From Aliidiomarina shirensis (GTDB lineage: Bacteria; Pseudomonadota; Gammaproteobacteria; Enterobacterales; Alteromonadaceae): a stretch of 64,000 nucleotides of DNA. The stretch is taken from assembly GCF_003987345.1 (NCBI RefSeq), contig NZ_PIPP01000002.1, forward strand, positions 124,001 through 188,000, given 5' to 3'. Made by a program: the position numbers and the translations under genes. Every line of letters begins with the position of its first letter. Position 1 is the first letter of the stretch. The notes beneath the pieces were generated by a model. That model was not told the DNA's origin. It was given only the letters and a program-made list of their open reading frames with translations, and made no database searches. This document shows positions 17,235 to 25,994 of this stretch, piece by piece.

Positions 17235-17263
17235 TACATATTTTTAGATAAAGCCTGTATAAT
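17235..17263 (+). promoter_or_regulatory. Probable prfC promoter
   Basis: A perfect TATAAT (17258-17263) followed by a GC-rich discriminator lies about 100 bp upstream of prfC. The -35 at 17-bp spacing (TACATA) is poor, so the assignment rests on the -10 box. Confidence 0.4.
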
Positions 17264-17360
17264 GCGCGGCAATTCGCTGGGGGCTTTTTGCGGTGTTAAA
17301 AACAGCAGAAAAAAGCCACTTTTAGCCAGTAAAAACAGATAATTAAGAAAAGTTGGGTGC

Positions 17361-18950
17361 ATGTCGAAGCAAAGCTTAATCAATGAAATAAATATGCGAA
17401 GAACCTTCGCCATCATTTCTCACCCCGATGCGGGTAAAACCACTATTACCGAAAAGGTATTGCTGCACGGGCAAAAAATCCAAAAAGCCGGCACGGTAAA
17501 AGGTAAAAAATCGGGTCAGCATGCCAAATCAGATTGGATGGAAATGGAGAAGGAACGGGGCATCTCGGTGACCACATCGGTAATGCAGTTCCCGTATCGC
17601 GATTCATTGGTAAACCTGCTCGATACCCCTGGCCACGAAGATTTCTCGGAAGATACCTACCGCACGCTTACCGCGGTGGATTCTTGTTTAATGGTAATCG
17701 ATGCCGCCAAAGGTGTTGAGGAACGGACCATTAAATTGATGGACGTTACGCGCCTGCGCGATACTCCTATTCTTACTTTCGTGAACAAGCTCGATCGCGA
17801 TATTCGGGATCCGTTGGAATTGCTTGATGAAGTTGAAGATGTTTTAAAAATTATGTGCGCCCCGATTACTTGGCCAATCGGCCAAGGCAAGAACTTCAAA
17901 GGGGTTTATCACATTGCGCGTGATGAAATTATTTTCTACAAATCAGGCCAGGGCCACCGCATTCAGGAAGTGGATATCATTAAAGGTATCGATAACCCAG
18001 AGCTCGATAAGCGCATTGGCGGCTATGCCGATGAGCTGCGCGATGAAATTAATTTGGTAAAAGGCGCTTCGAACGAATTTGATTTGGAGCTGTTTTTAGC
18101 CGGTGAACTGACGCCCGTATTTTTCGGTACCGCGCTTGGTAATTTCGGTGTTGATCACATGCTCGATGGCCTTGTGGAATGGGCGCCAACGCCGATGGGC
18201 CGGAATACGGATAAAGAAGAGTTTGTTGACGCGGCGAATGAGAAGTTTTCAGGCTTTGTATTTAAAATTCAGGCAAATATGGATCCGCGCCACCGCGATC
18301 GGGTTGCTTTCATGCGCATTGTTTCTGGTAAGTACGAGCAAGGCATGAAGATGAAGCATGTGCGCCTTGGCAAAGAGGTGCGGATTGCGGATGCACTCAC
18401 TTTTGTTGCCGGTGATCGTGAGCACGTAGATGAAGCGTGGCCGGGCGATATTATTGGTTTGCATAACCACGGGACGATTCAAATTGGGGATACGTTCACA
18501 TGGGGCGATGAATTCAAATTCACCGGCATTCCAAACTTTGCGCCTGAGTTATTCCGCCGTATTCGTTTAAAAGATCCGTTAAAGCAAAAACAATTATTGA
18601 AGGGTTTGGTGCAGCTTTCAGAAGAAGGTGCGGTACAGGTGTTCCGTCCGTTGGCTTCAAACGATTTAATTGTGGGTGCCGTGGGTATGCTGCAGTTTGA
18701 TGTGGTTGTGCACCGCTTGCGCGCTGAGTACAAGGTAGAAGCGATTTACGAAAACATTCAGGTTGCTACTGCGCGCTGGGTATATTGCGATGACGCCAAG
18801 AAATTCGAAGAGTTTCAACGCAAAGCGCAACACAACCTCTCCATCGACGGCGGTAATGCACTAGCCTACATAGCGCCCACCATGGCGAATTTATCGCTCA
18901 CGCAAGAACGCTTCCCGGAGATTACGTTTACGCACACCAAGGAAGTTTAG
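17361..18950 (+). CDS. prfC: Peptide chain release factor 3
   Basis: GTPase that recycles RF1/RF2 from the ribosome after peptide release. 529 residues, the same as E. coli RF3. G motifs: SHPDAGKTT (20-28), the switch region with [30 protein letters not shown] and NKLDR. Domains II and III follow, ending near the [18 protein letters not shown] block typical of RF3. In E. coli prfC lies two genes from holD-rimI; here it faces the same genes across the RAYT/REP cluster. REP repeats begin 6 bp after its stop. Confidence 0.97.
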   Translation: MSKQSLINEINMRRTFAIISHPDAGKTTITEKVLLHGQKIQKAGTVKGKKSGQHAKSDWMEMEKERGISVTTSVMQFPYRDSLVNLLDTPGHEDFSEDTYRTLTAVDSCLMVIDAAKGVEERTIKLMDVTRLRDTPILTFVNKLDRDIRDPLELLDEVEDVLKIMCAPITWPIGQGKNFKGVYHIARDEIIFYKSGQGHRIQEVDIIKGIDNPELDKRIGGYADELRDEINLVKGASNEFDLELFLAGELTPVFFGTALGNFGVDHMLDGLVEWAPTPMGRNTDKEEFVDAANEKFSGFVFKIQANMDPRHRDRVAFMRIVSGKYEQGMKMKHVRLGKEVRIADALTFVAGDREHVDEAWPGDIIGLHNHGTIQIGDTFTWGDEFKFTGIPNFAPELFRRIRLKDPLKQKQLLKGLVQLSEEGAVQVFRPLASNDLIVGAVGMLQFDVVVHRLRAEYKVEAIYENIQVATARWVYCDDAKKFEEFQRKAQHNLSIDGGNALAYIAPTMANLSLTQERFPEITFTHTKEV

Positions 18951-18955
18951 AAGAT

Positions 18956-19160
18956 GGGGTCGTTGTCCCCAAACTCTGGCACCTAGACCTCGAGAAAATG
19001 GGGTCGTTGTCCCCAAACTCTGGCACTTAAGGATTTTGTAAGAACGGTTGATATTCGTGTTTTCAAGGAGTTAAGCGCCAATAGAGTAGGGGCAGTGTCC
19101 TCATGCTCTGGCACTTAAGCTCGATGAAGATGGGGTCGTTGTCCCAAAGCTCTGGCACTT
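18956..19160 (+). repeat. Four forward REP copies between prfC and the RAYT gene
   Basis: Copies at 18956-18984, 19000-19028, 19089-19116 and 19132-19160 all follow GGGG(T)C-n-CTCTGGCAC; the third is the most divergent. They lie directly downstream (minus sense) of the RAYT stop, as expected for the repeats a RAYT family mobilises. Confidence 0.88.
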
Positions 19161-19173
19161 AAGGATTAAGATC

Positions 19174-19902
19174 CTAAACTTTTAAATCCTCAGATATATT
19201 CTCTGCGACGGCGCAGTATTCAGGCGAAACTTTCCGTTTTCTGTGGCACTCAAAAGATACCCCGGTTAAATCAGAAAGCCGCTTCAAAAACGCCTCGTCA
19301 CCTAACGCGCCGTTGCTCATAGTGGCACTTCGAATATCCTCTAAAAATTCAGAAGAGCAATCAAAGGAAAACAAACGACGATACTCGGAACGCCGTTCCT
19401 GGTCATTTTTTCCGAGTGCTAAATAATCGGGATGAGGCGTGCAAATACTGGAAGGCACGCCACGAGCATTGGTGGCATAGCTAGACCAGTGGAAATCTCC
19501 GGCTCGGGCCACTAACCCTGCCTTCACGGGGTTTTGTTCAATGTATTTGTACAAATTTAGGGAATGTTTCGCGCTTTGCACCATTGCTGAATAATAGCGT
19601 CCTTCCCAAAGAGTTCCGGTTCGCCCGTGGCGCTTGTTGAAATAGCGCGTATATCGGCTGCAGAGTATTTGAATAAATCGTGATATTCCCCATTTGTGTT
19701 CTGATGTGCAATAGAAGTGAAAGTGGTTGGACATCAATACCCAAGCGTGAATTTTTACATCAAACTCAACCAAGTATTCAATCAGATAGCTTACAAAAAC
19801 TGAACGATCACTATCGTCTTTAAACGTAATCTGCCGATTATTTCCTCTTTGAATTACATGCGCACCGATTCCAGGCACGTATGCTCGCCGTCTCCGTGGC
19901 AT
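19174..19902 (-). CDS. REP-associated tyrosine transposase (RAYT, Y1 family)
   Basis: Single-strand HUH nuclease of the IS200/IS605-related TnpA-REP group, 242 residues. The N-terminus GIGAHVIQRGNNRQITF is typical; the HUH motif is HFHFY in MSNHFHFYCTSEH (about 58-70); the helix with the catalytic tyrosine region reads LYKYIEQNPVKAGLVARAGDFHWSSY (about 117-142). GAGGAGGAAACT directly precedes the ATG at 19902, a strong ribosome site. It is flanked on both sides by REP copies, and there are no terminal inverted repeats or target duplications marking a normal IS. Probably the enzyme behind the REP spread in this region (inference). Confidence 0.92.
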   Translation of the reverse strand: MPRRRRAYVPGIGAHVIQRGNNRQITFKDDSDRSVFVSYLIEYLVEFDVKIHAWVLMSNHFHFYCTSEHKWGISRFIQILCSRYTRYFNKRHGRTGTLWEGRYYSAMVQSAKHSLNLYKYIEQNPVKAGLVARAGDFHWSSYATNARGVPSSICTPHPDYLALGKNDQERRSEYRRLFSFDCSSEFLEDIRSATMSNGALGDEAFLKRLSDLTGVSFECHRKRKVSPEYCAVAENISEDLKV

Positions 19903-19925
19903 AGTTTCCTCCTCGCTCTGAAATT

Positions 19926-19994
19926 GGGGTCGTTGAGGCGATACTATGGCACTTAAGGATGTTAACCTTCGGGGGACGAGTATCGCCTCAACGA
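19926..19994. repeat. REP inverted pair upstream of the RAYT gene
   Basis: A forward REP (19926-19954, GGGGTCGTTGAGGCGATACTATGGCAC) followed by a partial reverse copy; 19930-19945 and 19979-19994 are perfect 16-bp complements. The middle block here differs from other copies (GAGGCGATA). Confidence 0.8.
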
Positions 19995-20070
19995 CACCAC
20001 CTTCTTTCGAGTGTAGAGCATTGATTTATCTAAACTAGTAAGTTAAGCGATAGCCACACAAGATGCTTAG

Positions 20071-20142
20071 GTGCCAGGTTAGAAGGACAACGACCCCATT
20101 CTAAGCTCGGCTTAAGTGCCATAGCTTAAAGACAACGACCCC
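20071..20142 (-). repeat. Two reverse REP copies after rimI
   Basis: 20071-20097 and 20116-20142 both read GTGCCA-n-GACAACGACCCC. They end 4 bp from the rimI stop codon. Confidence 0.82.
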
Positions 20143-20145
20143 AGT

Positions 20146-20628
20146 TTATTCGAGGGCCATCACTACGGCGTCTTCGCGAGGGTTTCCCGCGCGAGCGGGT
20201 TGGTAGTAGCCGGGGCGGCGGCCTATTTCGGTAAATCCCAAAGATTTATACATCGCGATAGCAGTTTTATTGCCTTCGCGCACTTCAAGGAAAACGCGCC
20301 ATTGCTGCGCACCCTTCTCATCGCAGGCATAATCAATAATATCCTGCATCAACATGCGCCCAAAGCCTTTGCCACGATATTCAGGTGCAATGGCAATATT
20401 CATTAGGCTCAGTTCATCCAGCACCTTATGCACCACAGAATATCCAATCATCCGCGTTACGCCATCCGAAATCAGGTATAGCCCCACTACCCGATAGCCA
20501 CCGCCAAAACAAAGCCCAAAAACCTGCCCACTCCAAGGCACCGCATGTGCTTGTTTCTCAATTTGCATCATGTCCGGCGTCAGGCGCTCAATATCAGCAA
20601 TAAATACCCGCTGCGTTTTCTCTGTCAT
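20146..20628 (-). CDS. rimI: Ribosomal protein S18-alanine N-acetyltransferase
   Basis: GNAT acetyltransferase that modifies the N-terminal alanine of S18. 160 residues; the acetyl-CoA loop is PEYRGKGFGRML (about 82-93), preceded by LMNIAIAP and followed by LEVREGNKTAIAMYKSLGF, all RimI-typical, with YYQPARAGNPREDAVVMAL at the end. It follows holD by 9 bp with the ribosome site GAGAGG, the same gene pair as in E. coli. Confidence 0.93.
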   Translation of the reverse strand: MTEKTQRVFIADIERLTPDMMQIEKQAHAVPWSGQVFGLCFGGGYRVVGLYLISDGVTRMIGYSVVHKVLDELSLMNIAIAPEYRGKGFGRMLMQDIIDYACDEKGAQQWRVFLEVREGNKTAIAMYKSLGFTEIGRRPGYYQPARAGNPREDAVVMALE

Positions 20629-20637
20629 CTATGCCTC

Positions 20638-21096
20638 TCAGTTCAAGGCTGGCTTTAACTTCGCCCAAAGTGCCTGTTTTTGCTCCGAGTTCAACGCATC
20701 ACGCGCATACTCACCGCAATCTATAACTCCCTTATCGGCAGGCGCATGAGAAACTTGCACCGGCCGCCCGCCCACAAAAGAAGATAAATCCCGCAACCAA
20801 TCGAAACTCGCAGCCGGGATATCGGAAGAAAACTGCAAAATCCACGGGCCCAAACGATAAAAAACGGGTGGTAAAGAAACATTTTCATCATCTTTACCAT
20901 TGAGTTCAGGCGCCGTTACCGCTCCCTCTTCGCTTGGTATCTCAGACGCTAAAGTGCCAGAGCTTTTGCTCACTGACCCCAATTTTTCCGGCGCTGAGAT
21001 CGCTAAAGTGCCAGAGCTCATGCTCACTGACCCCATCTTCTCGTACACCGGGATGCCGAGCGCGGCCAAGCACTCGCGCTGTTGCTTTGTCCACAT
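20638..21096 (-). CDS. holD: Putative DNA polymerase III psi subunit (HolD) with in-frame REP insertion
   Basis: 152 residues, similarity low as usual for this subunit. The evidence is position (directly upstream of rimI as in E. coli), the N-terminal helix WTKQQRECLAALGIPVYE that resembles the psi peptide binding the clamp loader, and a small alpha/beta remainder. Residues about 21-48 are two translated REP repeats (a repeated GSVS.SSGTL unit), lying between the N-terminal peptide and the globular domain. Without them the length is near the 137 of E. coli HolD. The ATG at 21096 has AGGGG about 9 nt upstream. Confidence 0.7.
   Translation of the reverse strand: MWTKQQRECLAALGIPVYEKMGSVSMSSGTLAISAPEKLGSVSKSSGTLASEIPSEEGAVTAPELNGKDDENVSLPPVFYRLGPWILQFSSDIPAASFDWLRDLSSFVGGRPVQVSHAPADKGVIDCGEYARDALNSEQKQALWAKLKPALN
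20954..21034 (-). repeat. Two REP copies inside holD
   Basis: 20954-20980 and 21008-21034, both GTGCCAGAGCT-n-GCTCACTGACCCC on the plus strand. Their middle block differs from the copies near the RAYT gene and resembles the pair at 57.6 kb. Their starts are 54 bp apart, so the frame is kept. Confidence 0.85.
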
Positions 21097-21274
21097 TCAA
21101 AAAGCCCCTTTCAGAAATAAACACACGTCACCAATGCCTCGATAGTAAACCGATTCCGCAAACCCTGCAAAACCAGCAAACAAATAAGTTCCCGCGTTGC
21201 GGAGCTACCCCACGAGGGATATACTGCAAGCCATACCGTCAATTATCGCTGGCTACACAACGGAGAAAATTAGC

Positions 21275-22000
21275 TTGAAGAAAATCAAGGGATTAGTAAT
21301 GGCAGCAGGCCTCTTAATATTGCCAACACTCACCGCCTGCACTTCAGCCTATCAAGATTTCTACGATTCAGTAGAATATGCACTCGAAAGCTACAAAGCA
21401 GAAGATGTGGTTTTGAGCGCCGAAGCTATCGAAGAATTCCCCTATTCCGGGCTATATATCCGCCGTGGCGATAACCGCCAAGCATTAATTGTCCTAGGCT
21501 TTATCGATCGCGAAGCAGGCCGCCGGCAGCACAGCTGGATCAGCGCCGATAACATCACCATCGTTACCGAAAATGGCCGTATCATCAAAACCATCGGCCA
21601 AACCGAAGCCATATCCAGTAGCGAACTTGGCAATCACGATATCCTCGCCATCAGCAATCGCGATAAAGATCCACTCCACTGCATCATCTTAGAACGTCAG
21701 CAGTGCCCAACAACATACAGCCGCGAAATCGATTACCTCGATCGCAACCGCGCCCGCAGCACATACGCTGAATCCACCTTCAATGTATCAGCGGAACAAC
21801 AAACCATCACGCTCCCGCGCGGAGAACGCAACGTCTACCACGTTACCGAAACCGGAACATTCAGCCCCAGCGGCAAAACCTTTCAAAACGAATTTTGGCT
21901 CGAAGCCGATGGCCACGTAGTGCGCAGCATCCAGCACCTCACGCCCGGCGAGAAACCAATAATGCTCGAACAAGTAAAGTGGGTGGGCCGCGATGAGTAA
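21275..22000 (+). CDS. yjbF: YjbF/GfcB-family lipoprotein
   Basis: Outer-membrane lipoprotein of the group 4 capsule/exopolysaccharide loci (YjbF = GfcB). A TTG at 21275, preceded by GGAGA, gives a proper lipoprotein signal: basic LKKIK, a hydrophobic run and lipobox LTAC (Cys at about residue 22); upstream in-frame codons add nothing signal-like. The mature part follows the family with SGLYIRRGDNRQALIVLGF and the C-terminal WLEADGHVVRSIQHLTPG. Overlaps the next gene by 8 bp, so the two are coupled. Confidence 0.85.
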   Translation: MKKIKGLVMAAGLLILPTLTACTSAYQDFYDSVEYALESYKAEDVVLSAEAIEEFPYSGLYIRRGDNRQALIVLGFIDREAGRRQHSWISADNITIVTENGRIIKTIGQTEAISSSELGNHDILAISNRDKDPLHCIILERQQCPTTYSREIDYLDRNRARSTYAESTFNVSAEQQTITLPRGERNVYHVTETGTFSPSGKTFQNEFWLEADGHVVRSIQHLTPGEKPIMLEQVKWVGRDE

Positions 22001-25000
22001 CCTAACAAAGCACGCCGCAAAAACCCTGAAAAGCACCCAAAAAACAAAGAATGAATCAATGAAGAAAACAGCGTCAGCGATAAAGCCAAAATTTCTCAAG
22101 CCATCAGCGCTCGCCAAAGCCGTAGCGTTCGCACTGGCCGTAGCCCCAATGGCACACGCTACCACTGCGCCCACTGCAAACACAGCCAATAGTTTAGTAT
22201 CGATACAAGCCTCATCGGCGTCCGAAGCGCACCTATCGATTACATTAGAAGAGCCAACGCGCTTACTAACCGTGCTTGATTCAGCCATCAATGAAAACCG
22301 CGTTAGCCACGAAATCTATTGGCCAAGCGCCCGCATTATCGCCAACGATCGCACTATTGAAATACGCGAGCTACGGGCAAATATTTTCAACCAATTAGCA
22401 CAGTTACCGAACGAAATCGCAAGCCCACTGCGCGAGCAAATAAATAGCTGGAAGTTAGGCTATCAGCCTTATGGCGCTATCAATCGCTATCAGGCACGGC
22501 TCGATATAAACCACAACCCACTATTGCCAGCGGGCAACTACACCCTAGTGTTGCCAAAACGCCCCGACAACGTATATCTCTACGGCTTTACAAACACCCC
22601 AGGGGCGCAGCCATTTGTTGCTGGCACCAGCGTGCGTCATTTTATGTCGCAGCAAAGCCAGAACGAAGCCTTGCTCCCAAGCGCCAACCGCGGCCACGTT
22701 CTGCTTACCCGTAACGATACCCATGCGAAATTACCGTGGGCAGCACACAATGCTGGCGGCCAACAACTACTACCGGGCGATATCCTATTCGTTGGCCTAC
22801 GCGAGGCCTCAGCCGGCGGATTACTTCCATTTGGCAAACTCGAAGGCGTGCTTAGCGCACAAGATACCGCAAAACTCGAAGATAACATTCAAGCCTTGCT
22901 GCGCCATGTAGTGCCGCCCGTGCAAACCGAACAACAAAGCGCACAAACCGTCAGCGCCCAACCGCAACACAACTGGCGAGCACTTGCACGCCCACTTCAG
23001 TTGCATGAAACCAATTGGGAACAACAAAACCAAGGCAGCCTCGAACCGTTTTTAACCGAGCACCCGCGCCGGCTAACCTTTAACAATTACGGCCACATCG
23101 GCCTTATCCAAATGCCAAGCGCCCGCAACGCGCCAGCCGGTGAATTCGCGCTCAGTTACAACGATATGAAGGAATATTACCGCTATACCGTATCGGTGCA
23201 GCTTTATGATTGGCTACAAGCCAGCGCGTTTTACGTGCGCATTCCAAACCGTTTATATAGCAACGATCCAAACTTCTCCGGTGATTCAATTTATACCGAT
23301 AAAGGCTTCGATGTTAAATTCCGCCTATTCGAAGAAACCAACTATTGGCCCGAAGTGTCGGTAGGCCTGATTGATATGGCCGGTACCGGTGTTCTTAGTA
23401 GCGAGTATATCGCCGCTAGCAAAGCCGTTGGCCCCTTCGATTTTACCCTAGGCATAGGTTTTGGCCGCATGGGCACGGCTGATTCAATCAGCAACCCATT
23501 TTGCGAAGTGGTTAACGATTTCTGCACAAGAAACCTCGATCCCAATGATTTCTCGGGCCGCGGCGGTCAATTCGAAGCCGGTAACTGGTTCCGAGGTGAT
23601 GCAGCACTATTTGCCGGTGTTGAATACCAAACCCCCATCGATAACTTACGCCTGAAAGTAGAATATGAAAGCAACGATTATTCACGCGATCTGGCAGGCG
23701 TCCCTATCGATCCGAAAACAGCATTTAACTTTGGTTTAAATTGGCAACTCAGTAACGTTATCGATTTATCGCTCAACTACGAGCGCGGCGATGTCCTCAC
23801 ATTCGGTTTTAATATCCGCTCTAACTTTAACCGCATGCCAACAATCAACATAAACCCGCCAAAACGTGATCCGGTTCTCGCCGATGCAGGCCAAGAACCA
23901 CGGTATCCAGATATCGAAAACGTGAACTGGGCGCGCCTAGCGCAAAACATTAGAGCGCAACGCACATACGCCTACAGCGAAATTTATCTAAGCGCCTCTG
24001 AGAGCGAAACTGCCCCTGAAGGCGAAGCCAACGCGCTTAATAAAGTAACCGTATACACGCACCCTTCGCGCCTGCGCGATCCACAAGATAGGCTCGATCG
24101 TACCGCTCGCGTGCTCCTGGCCGAGTTACCTGAATCTATTAGCGAAATTGAAATTGTTGAGCAAACCAGCCGGCAACCGCTTATCGCCTACAGCTTCAAC
24201 GCCGATGATTATCGCCGCCGTATCGCCAATGCCGATCCGGATGTGCGGCCGGATGAAGCCTGGGAATATATCGAACGCGTAGAACCTACCCCACGTCCTA
24301 AAGAGCCGGAAAATCCGGAAGAGTATGTATATACCACACCAAATACCGACGATTGGGCACTGAAATATCCAGAGCAAAAGCTCACGCCAAGCTGGGGTAT
24401 ATTGCCACTATTTGAACAAGGCTATGGCTCGCCAGAAACCTTTATGTTCTTCCAACTACAAGCGAATGTATTTGCGAATTTACAAGTGAACCGTAACTTC
24501 AGCCTACATAGCAGTGTTGGTGTAAACATTTATAACAACTACGATAAATTCAATTTCACCGTAGATAGCCTAGTAAACGATGTTCCCCGCGTGCGCACCT
24601 ATGCACGGGAGTATATGCAAGCCGATGCATGGTTGAGCCGCCTACAAGCGAACTATTACAAAGCCTTAAGTAGTGAATGGCACGCCCAATTATATGGTGG
24701 CTACCTCGAACGTATGTTTGCAGGCGCTGGCGGCGAGATCTTGTATCGCCCGTTAAATAGTCCATTTGCCTACGGCCTCGACATCAATCGCGTGCGCCAA
24801 CGCGATTTCAATGGTGGTTTCGGCTTCCGCGATTACGAAGTTACCACGGGCTTTGCATCACTCTACTATGATGTTGGCCAGCATATTCCAGCGATGGAAG
24901 GTGGTTTAATTACATTGAATGCAGGGCAATTCCTTGCTGGCGATAAAGGCGTAAAAGTGAATCTACAGCGGCGTTTCGATAGTGGTGTTGTCATTGGCGC

Positions 25001-25223
25001 CTTTGCTGCATTTACAAACTTATCTTCGGAAGAGTTCGGTGAAGGCTCCTTTAACAAAGGGTTCTTTATTAGCATACCGTTTGATTTGTTTAGTATTAAT
25101 GCATCGCGCAGCCGCGTTGGTTTTGCGTGGAGCCCATTAACCCGTGATGGTGGCCAAATGCTGCATACTCGCGGTAGTTTGTGGCATCAAACCGATGAGC
25201 GCTCACCGTATTTTAATAAATAG
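21993..25223 (+). CDS. yjbH: GfcC-YjbH (GfcD) fusion, outer-membrane exopolysaccharide protein
   Basis: 1076 residues. After a signal-peptide-like segment (about 35-56, ending MAHA) comes a GfcC/YjbG-like domain (about 60-310: GNYTLVLPKRPDNVYLYGFT, GAQPFVAGTSVRHFM, LLPGDILFVGL). From about 350 the YjbH/GfcD domain begins (PSARNAPAGEFALSYNDM) and runs to the end as a long beta-rich, probably barrel-forming protein. In E. coli these are two genes, gfcC and gfcD. An internal Met at 22059 is an alternative start. Likely role: secretion or modification of a capsule or matrix polysaccharide. Confidence 0.85.
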   Translation: MSNLTKHAAKTLKSTQKTKNESMKKTASAIKPKFLKPSALAKAVAFALAVAPMAHATTAPTANTANSLVSIQASSASEAHLSITLEEPTRLLTVLDSAINENRVSHEIYWPSARIIANDRTIEIRELRANIFNQLAQLPNEIASPLREQINSWKLGYQPYGAINRYQARLDINHNPLLPAGNYTLVLPKRPDNVYLYGFTNTPGAQPFVAGTSVRHFMSQQSQNEALLPSANRGHVLLTRNDTHAKLPWAAHNAGGQQLLPGDILFVGLREASAGGLLPFGKLEGVLSAQDTAKLEDNIQALLRHVVPPVQTEQQSAQTVSAQPQHNWRALARPLQLHETNWEQQNQGSLEPFLTEHPRRLTFNNYGHIGLIQMPSARNAPAGEFALSYNDMKEYYRYTVSVQLYDWLQASAFYVRIPNRLYSNDPNFSGDSIYTDKGFDVKFRLFEETNYWPEVSVGLIDMAGTGVLSSEYIAASKAVGPFDFTLGIGFGRMGTADSISNPFCEVVNDFCTRNLDPNDFSGRGGQFEAGNWFRGDAALFAGVEYQTPIDNLRLKVEYESNDYSRDLAGVPIDPKTAFNFGLNWQLSNVIDLSLNYERGDVLTFGFNIRSNFNRMPTININPPKRDPVLADAGQEPRYPDIENVNWARLAQNIRAQRTYAYSEIYLSASESETAPEGEANALNKVTVYTHPSRLRDPQDRLDRTARVLLAELPESISEIEIVEQTSRQPLIAYSFNADDYRRRIANADPDVRPDEAWEYIERVEPTPRPKEPENPEEYVYTTPNTDDWALKYPEQKLTPSWGILPLFEQGYGSPETFMFFQLQANVFANLQVNRNFSLHSSVGVNIYNNYDKFNFTVDSLVNDVPRVRTYAREYMQADAWLSRLQANYYKALSSEWHAQLYGGYLERMFAGAGGEILYRPLNSPFAYGLDINRVRQRDFNGGFGFRDYEVTTGFASLYYDVGQHIPAMEGGLITLNAGQFLAGDKGVKVNLQRRFDSGVVIGAFAAFTNLSSEEFGEGSFNKGFFISIPFDLFSINASRSRVGFAWSPLTRDGGQMLHTRGSLWHQTDERSPYFNK

Positions 25224-25346
25224 ATTCAATGGTTCAGTAATAAGGCAAGCATGGCAACGGTATTTTTGCGATAACCGTTGCTTAAAAAACAAGCCTTTAA
25301 CATAAATTAACTTGCTTTTACCGCTAGATCTGTAATCATGGTGAGG

Positions 25347-25376
25347 CTTGTAGTTGTACAAGTAATACATGTATTA
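25347..25376 (+). promoter_or_regulatory. Two adjoining palindromes upstream of the TPPET-repeat gene
   Basis: CTTGTA-GTTG-TACAAG (25347-25362) abuts the perfect 14-bp palindrome TAATACATGTATTA (25363-25376). They lie just upstream of the ribosome site and look like paired operator half-sites for a dimeric regulator; no regulator can be named. Confidence 0.4.
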
Positions 25377-25393
25377 AGAGAAGGACGTTCGTA

Positions 25394-25834
25394 ATGAAGA
25401 ATACTGCTTTAGTATTATTAGGCGCCTTGCTACTTTCATCTGCCCCGGCCATGGCACAAGATGAAGGTGCTGCTGGTGCAGGCGCTGGTGGCGCTGCAGC
25501 AGGCGGTGTTGGCGCGATAGCTGGAGCGGCTGCGGCTGCGGCAGCTGCAGCGGCGGCAATTGCTGCTGGTAACAGCGGTGAAAACCCAGCTGATGAAGTT
25601 GAGTGTATCGAAGGCGTTGATTGCCCTCCAGGTAATGGTGGAACTACTCCTCCAGAAACAACTCCTCCAGAGACTACTCCACCGGAAACTACTCCGCCAG
25701 AGACTACTCCACCGGAAACTACTCCGCCAGAGACTACTCCGCCGGAAACTACTCCGCCAGAGACAACTCCACCGGAAACTGTTCCACCGGTTACTACTAC
25801 CGTTAACACTACCACTGTTACCACAGGCGGCTAG
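25394..25834 (+). CDS. Secreted Ala/Gly-rich protein with TPPET repeats (YjbE/GfcA-like type)
   Basis: 146 residues. Signal peptide ending AMAQ (about 1-21), an Ala/Gly-rich hydrophobic stretch (about 25-60) that could span a membrane, a short segment with two cysteines (VECIEGVDCPPG), then nine copies of TPPET and a Thr-rich tail. AAGGA lies 8 nt before the ATG. Composition and linkage to yjbF-yjbH recall YjbE and GfcA, the small Thr-rich proteins that head the E. coli operons, although here it follows the others. The 15-bp repeat units alternate in codon usage, showing expansion by 30-bp blocks. No biochemical role is known. Confidence 0.75.
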   Translation: MKNTALVLLGALLLSSAPAMAQDEGAAGAGAGGAAAGGVGAIAGAAAAAAAAAAAIAAGNSGENPADEVECIEGVDCPPGNGGTTPPETTPPETTPPETTPPETTPPETTPPETTPPETTPPETTPPETVPPVTTTVNTTTVTTGG

Positions 25835-25862
25835 TTTAACAACGTAGTACAAGAGTAAGATC

Positions 25863-25893
25863 AAAAACGGCGAGCTATTTAGCTCGCCGTTTT
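25863..25893. terminator. Bidirectional terminator
   Basis: ACGGCGAGCT and AGCTCGCCGT form a strong stem with an ATTT loop, with T-rich tails on both strands. It ends the yjb-like locus and could also stop the minus-strand polysaccharide operon that ends at 25995. Confidence 0.85.
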
Positions 25894-25913
25894 CTTTTGC
25901 AGGTTAGAAAAGA

Positions 25914-25989
25914 TGGGGTCGTTGTCGGTGAGCTCTGGCACTTAAGCGTGAACGCGCTTAAGTGCCAGAGCTCACCGACAACGACCCCA
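25914..25989. repeat. REP palindrome with 35-bp perfect arms
   Basis: 25914-25948 and 25955-25989 are exact inverse complements around a 6-bp loop. Each arm is one REP (TGGGGTCGTTGTC ... CTCTGGCACTTAAGCG). It lies between the terminator and the stop of the epimerase gene. Confidence 0.92.
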
Positions 25990-25994
25990 ATTTC

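Noticed and set aside
19174-19902. RAYT gene as a full IS200/IS605 insertion sequence
   Set aside because: It has no TnpB and no defined ends; domain pattern and flanking REPs fit a domesticated REP-associated transposase.
25336-25824. A 162-residue minus-strand ORF with GGVVSGGVVSG repeats
   Set aside because: It is the antisense shadow of the TPPET-repeat gene, which has a signal peptide and ribosome site.
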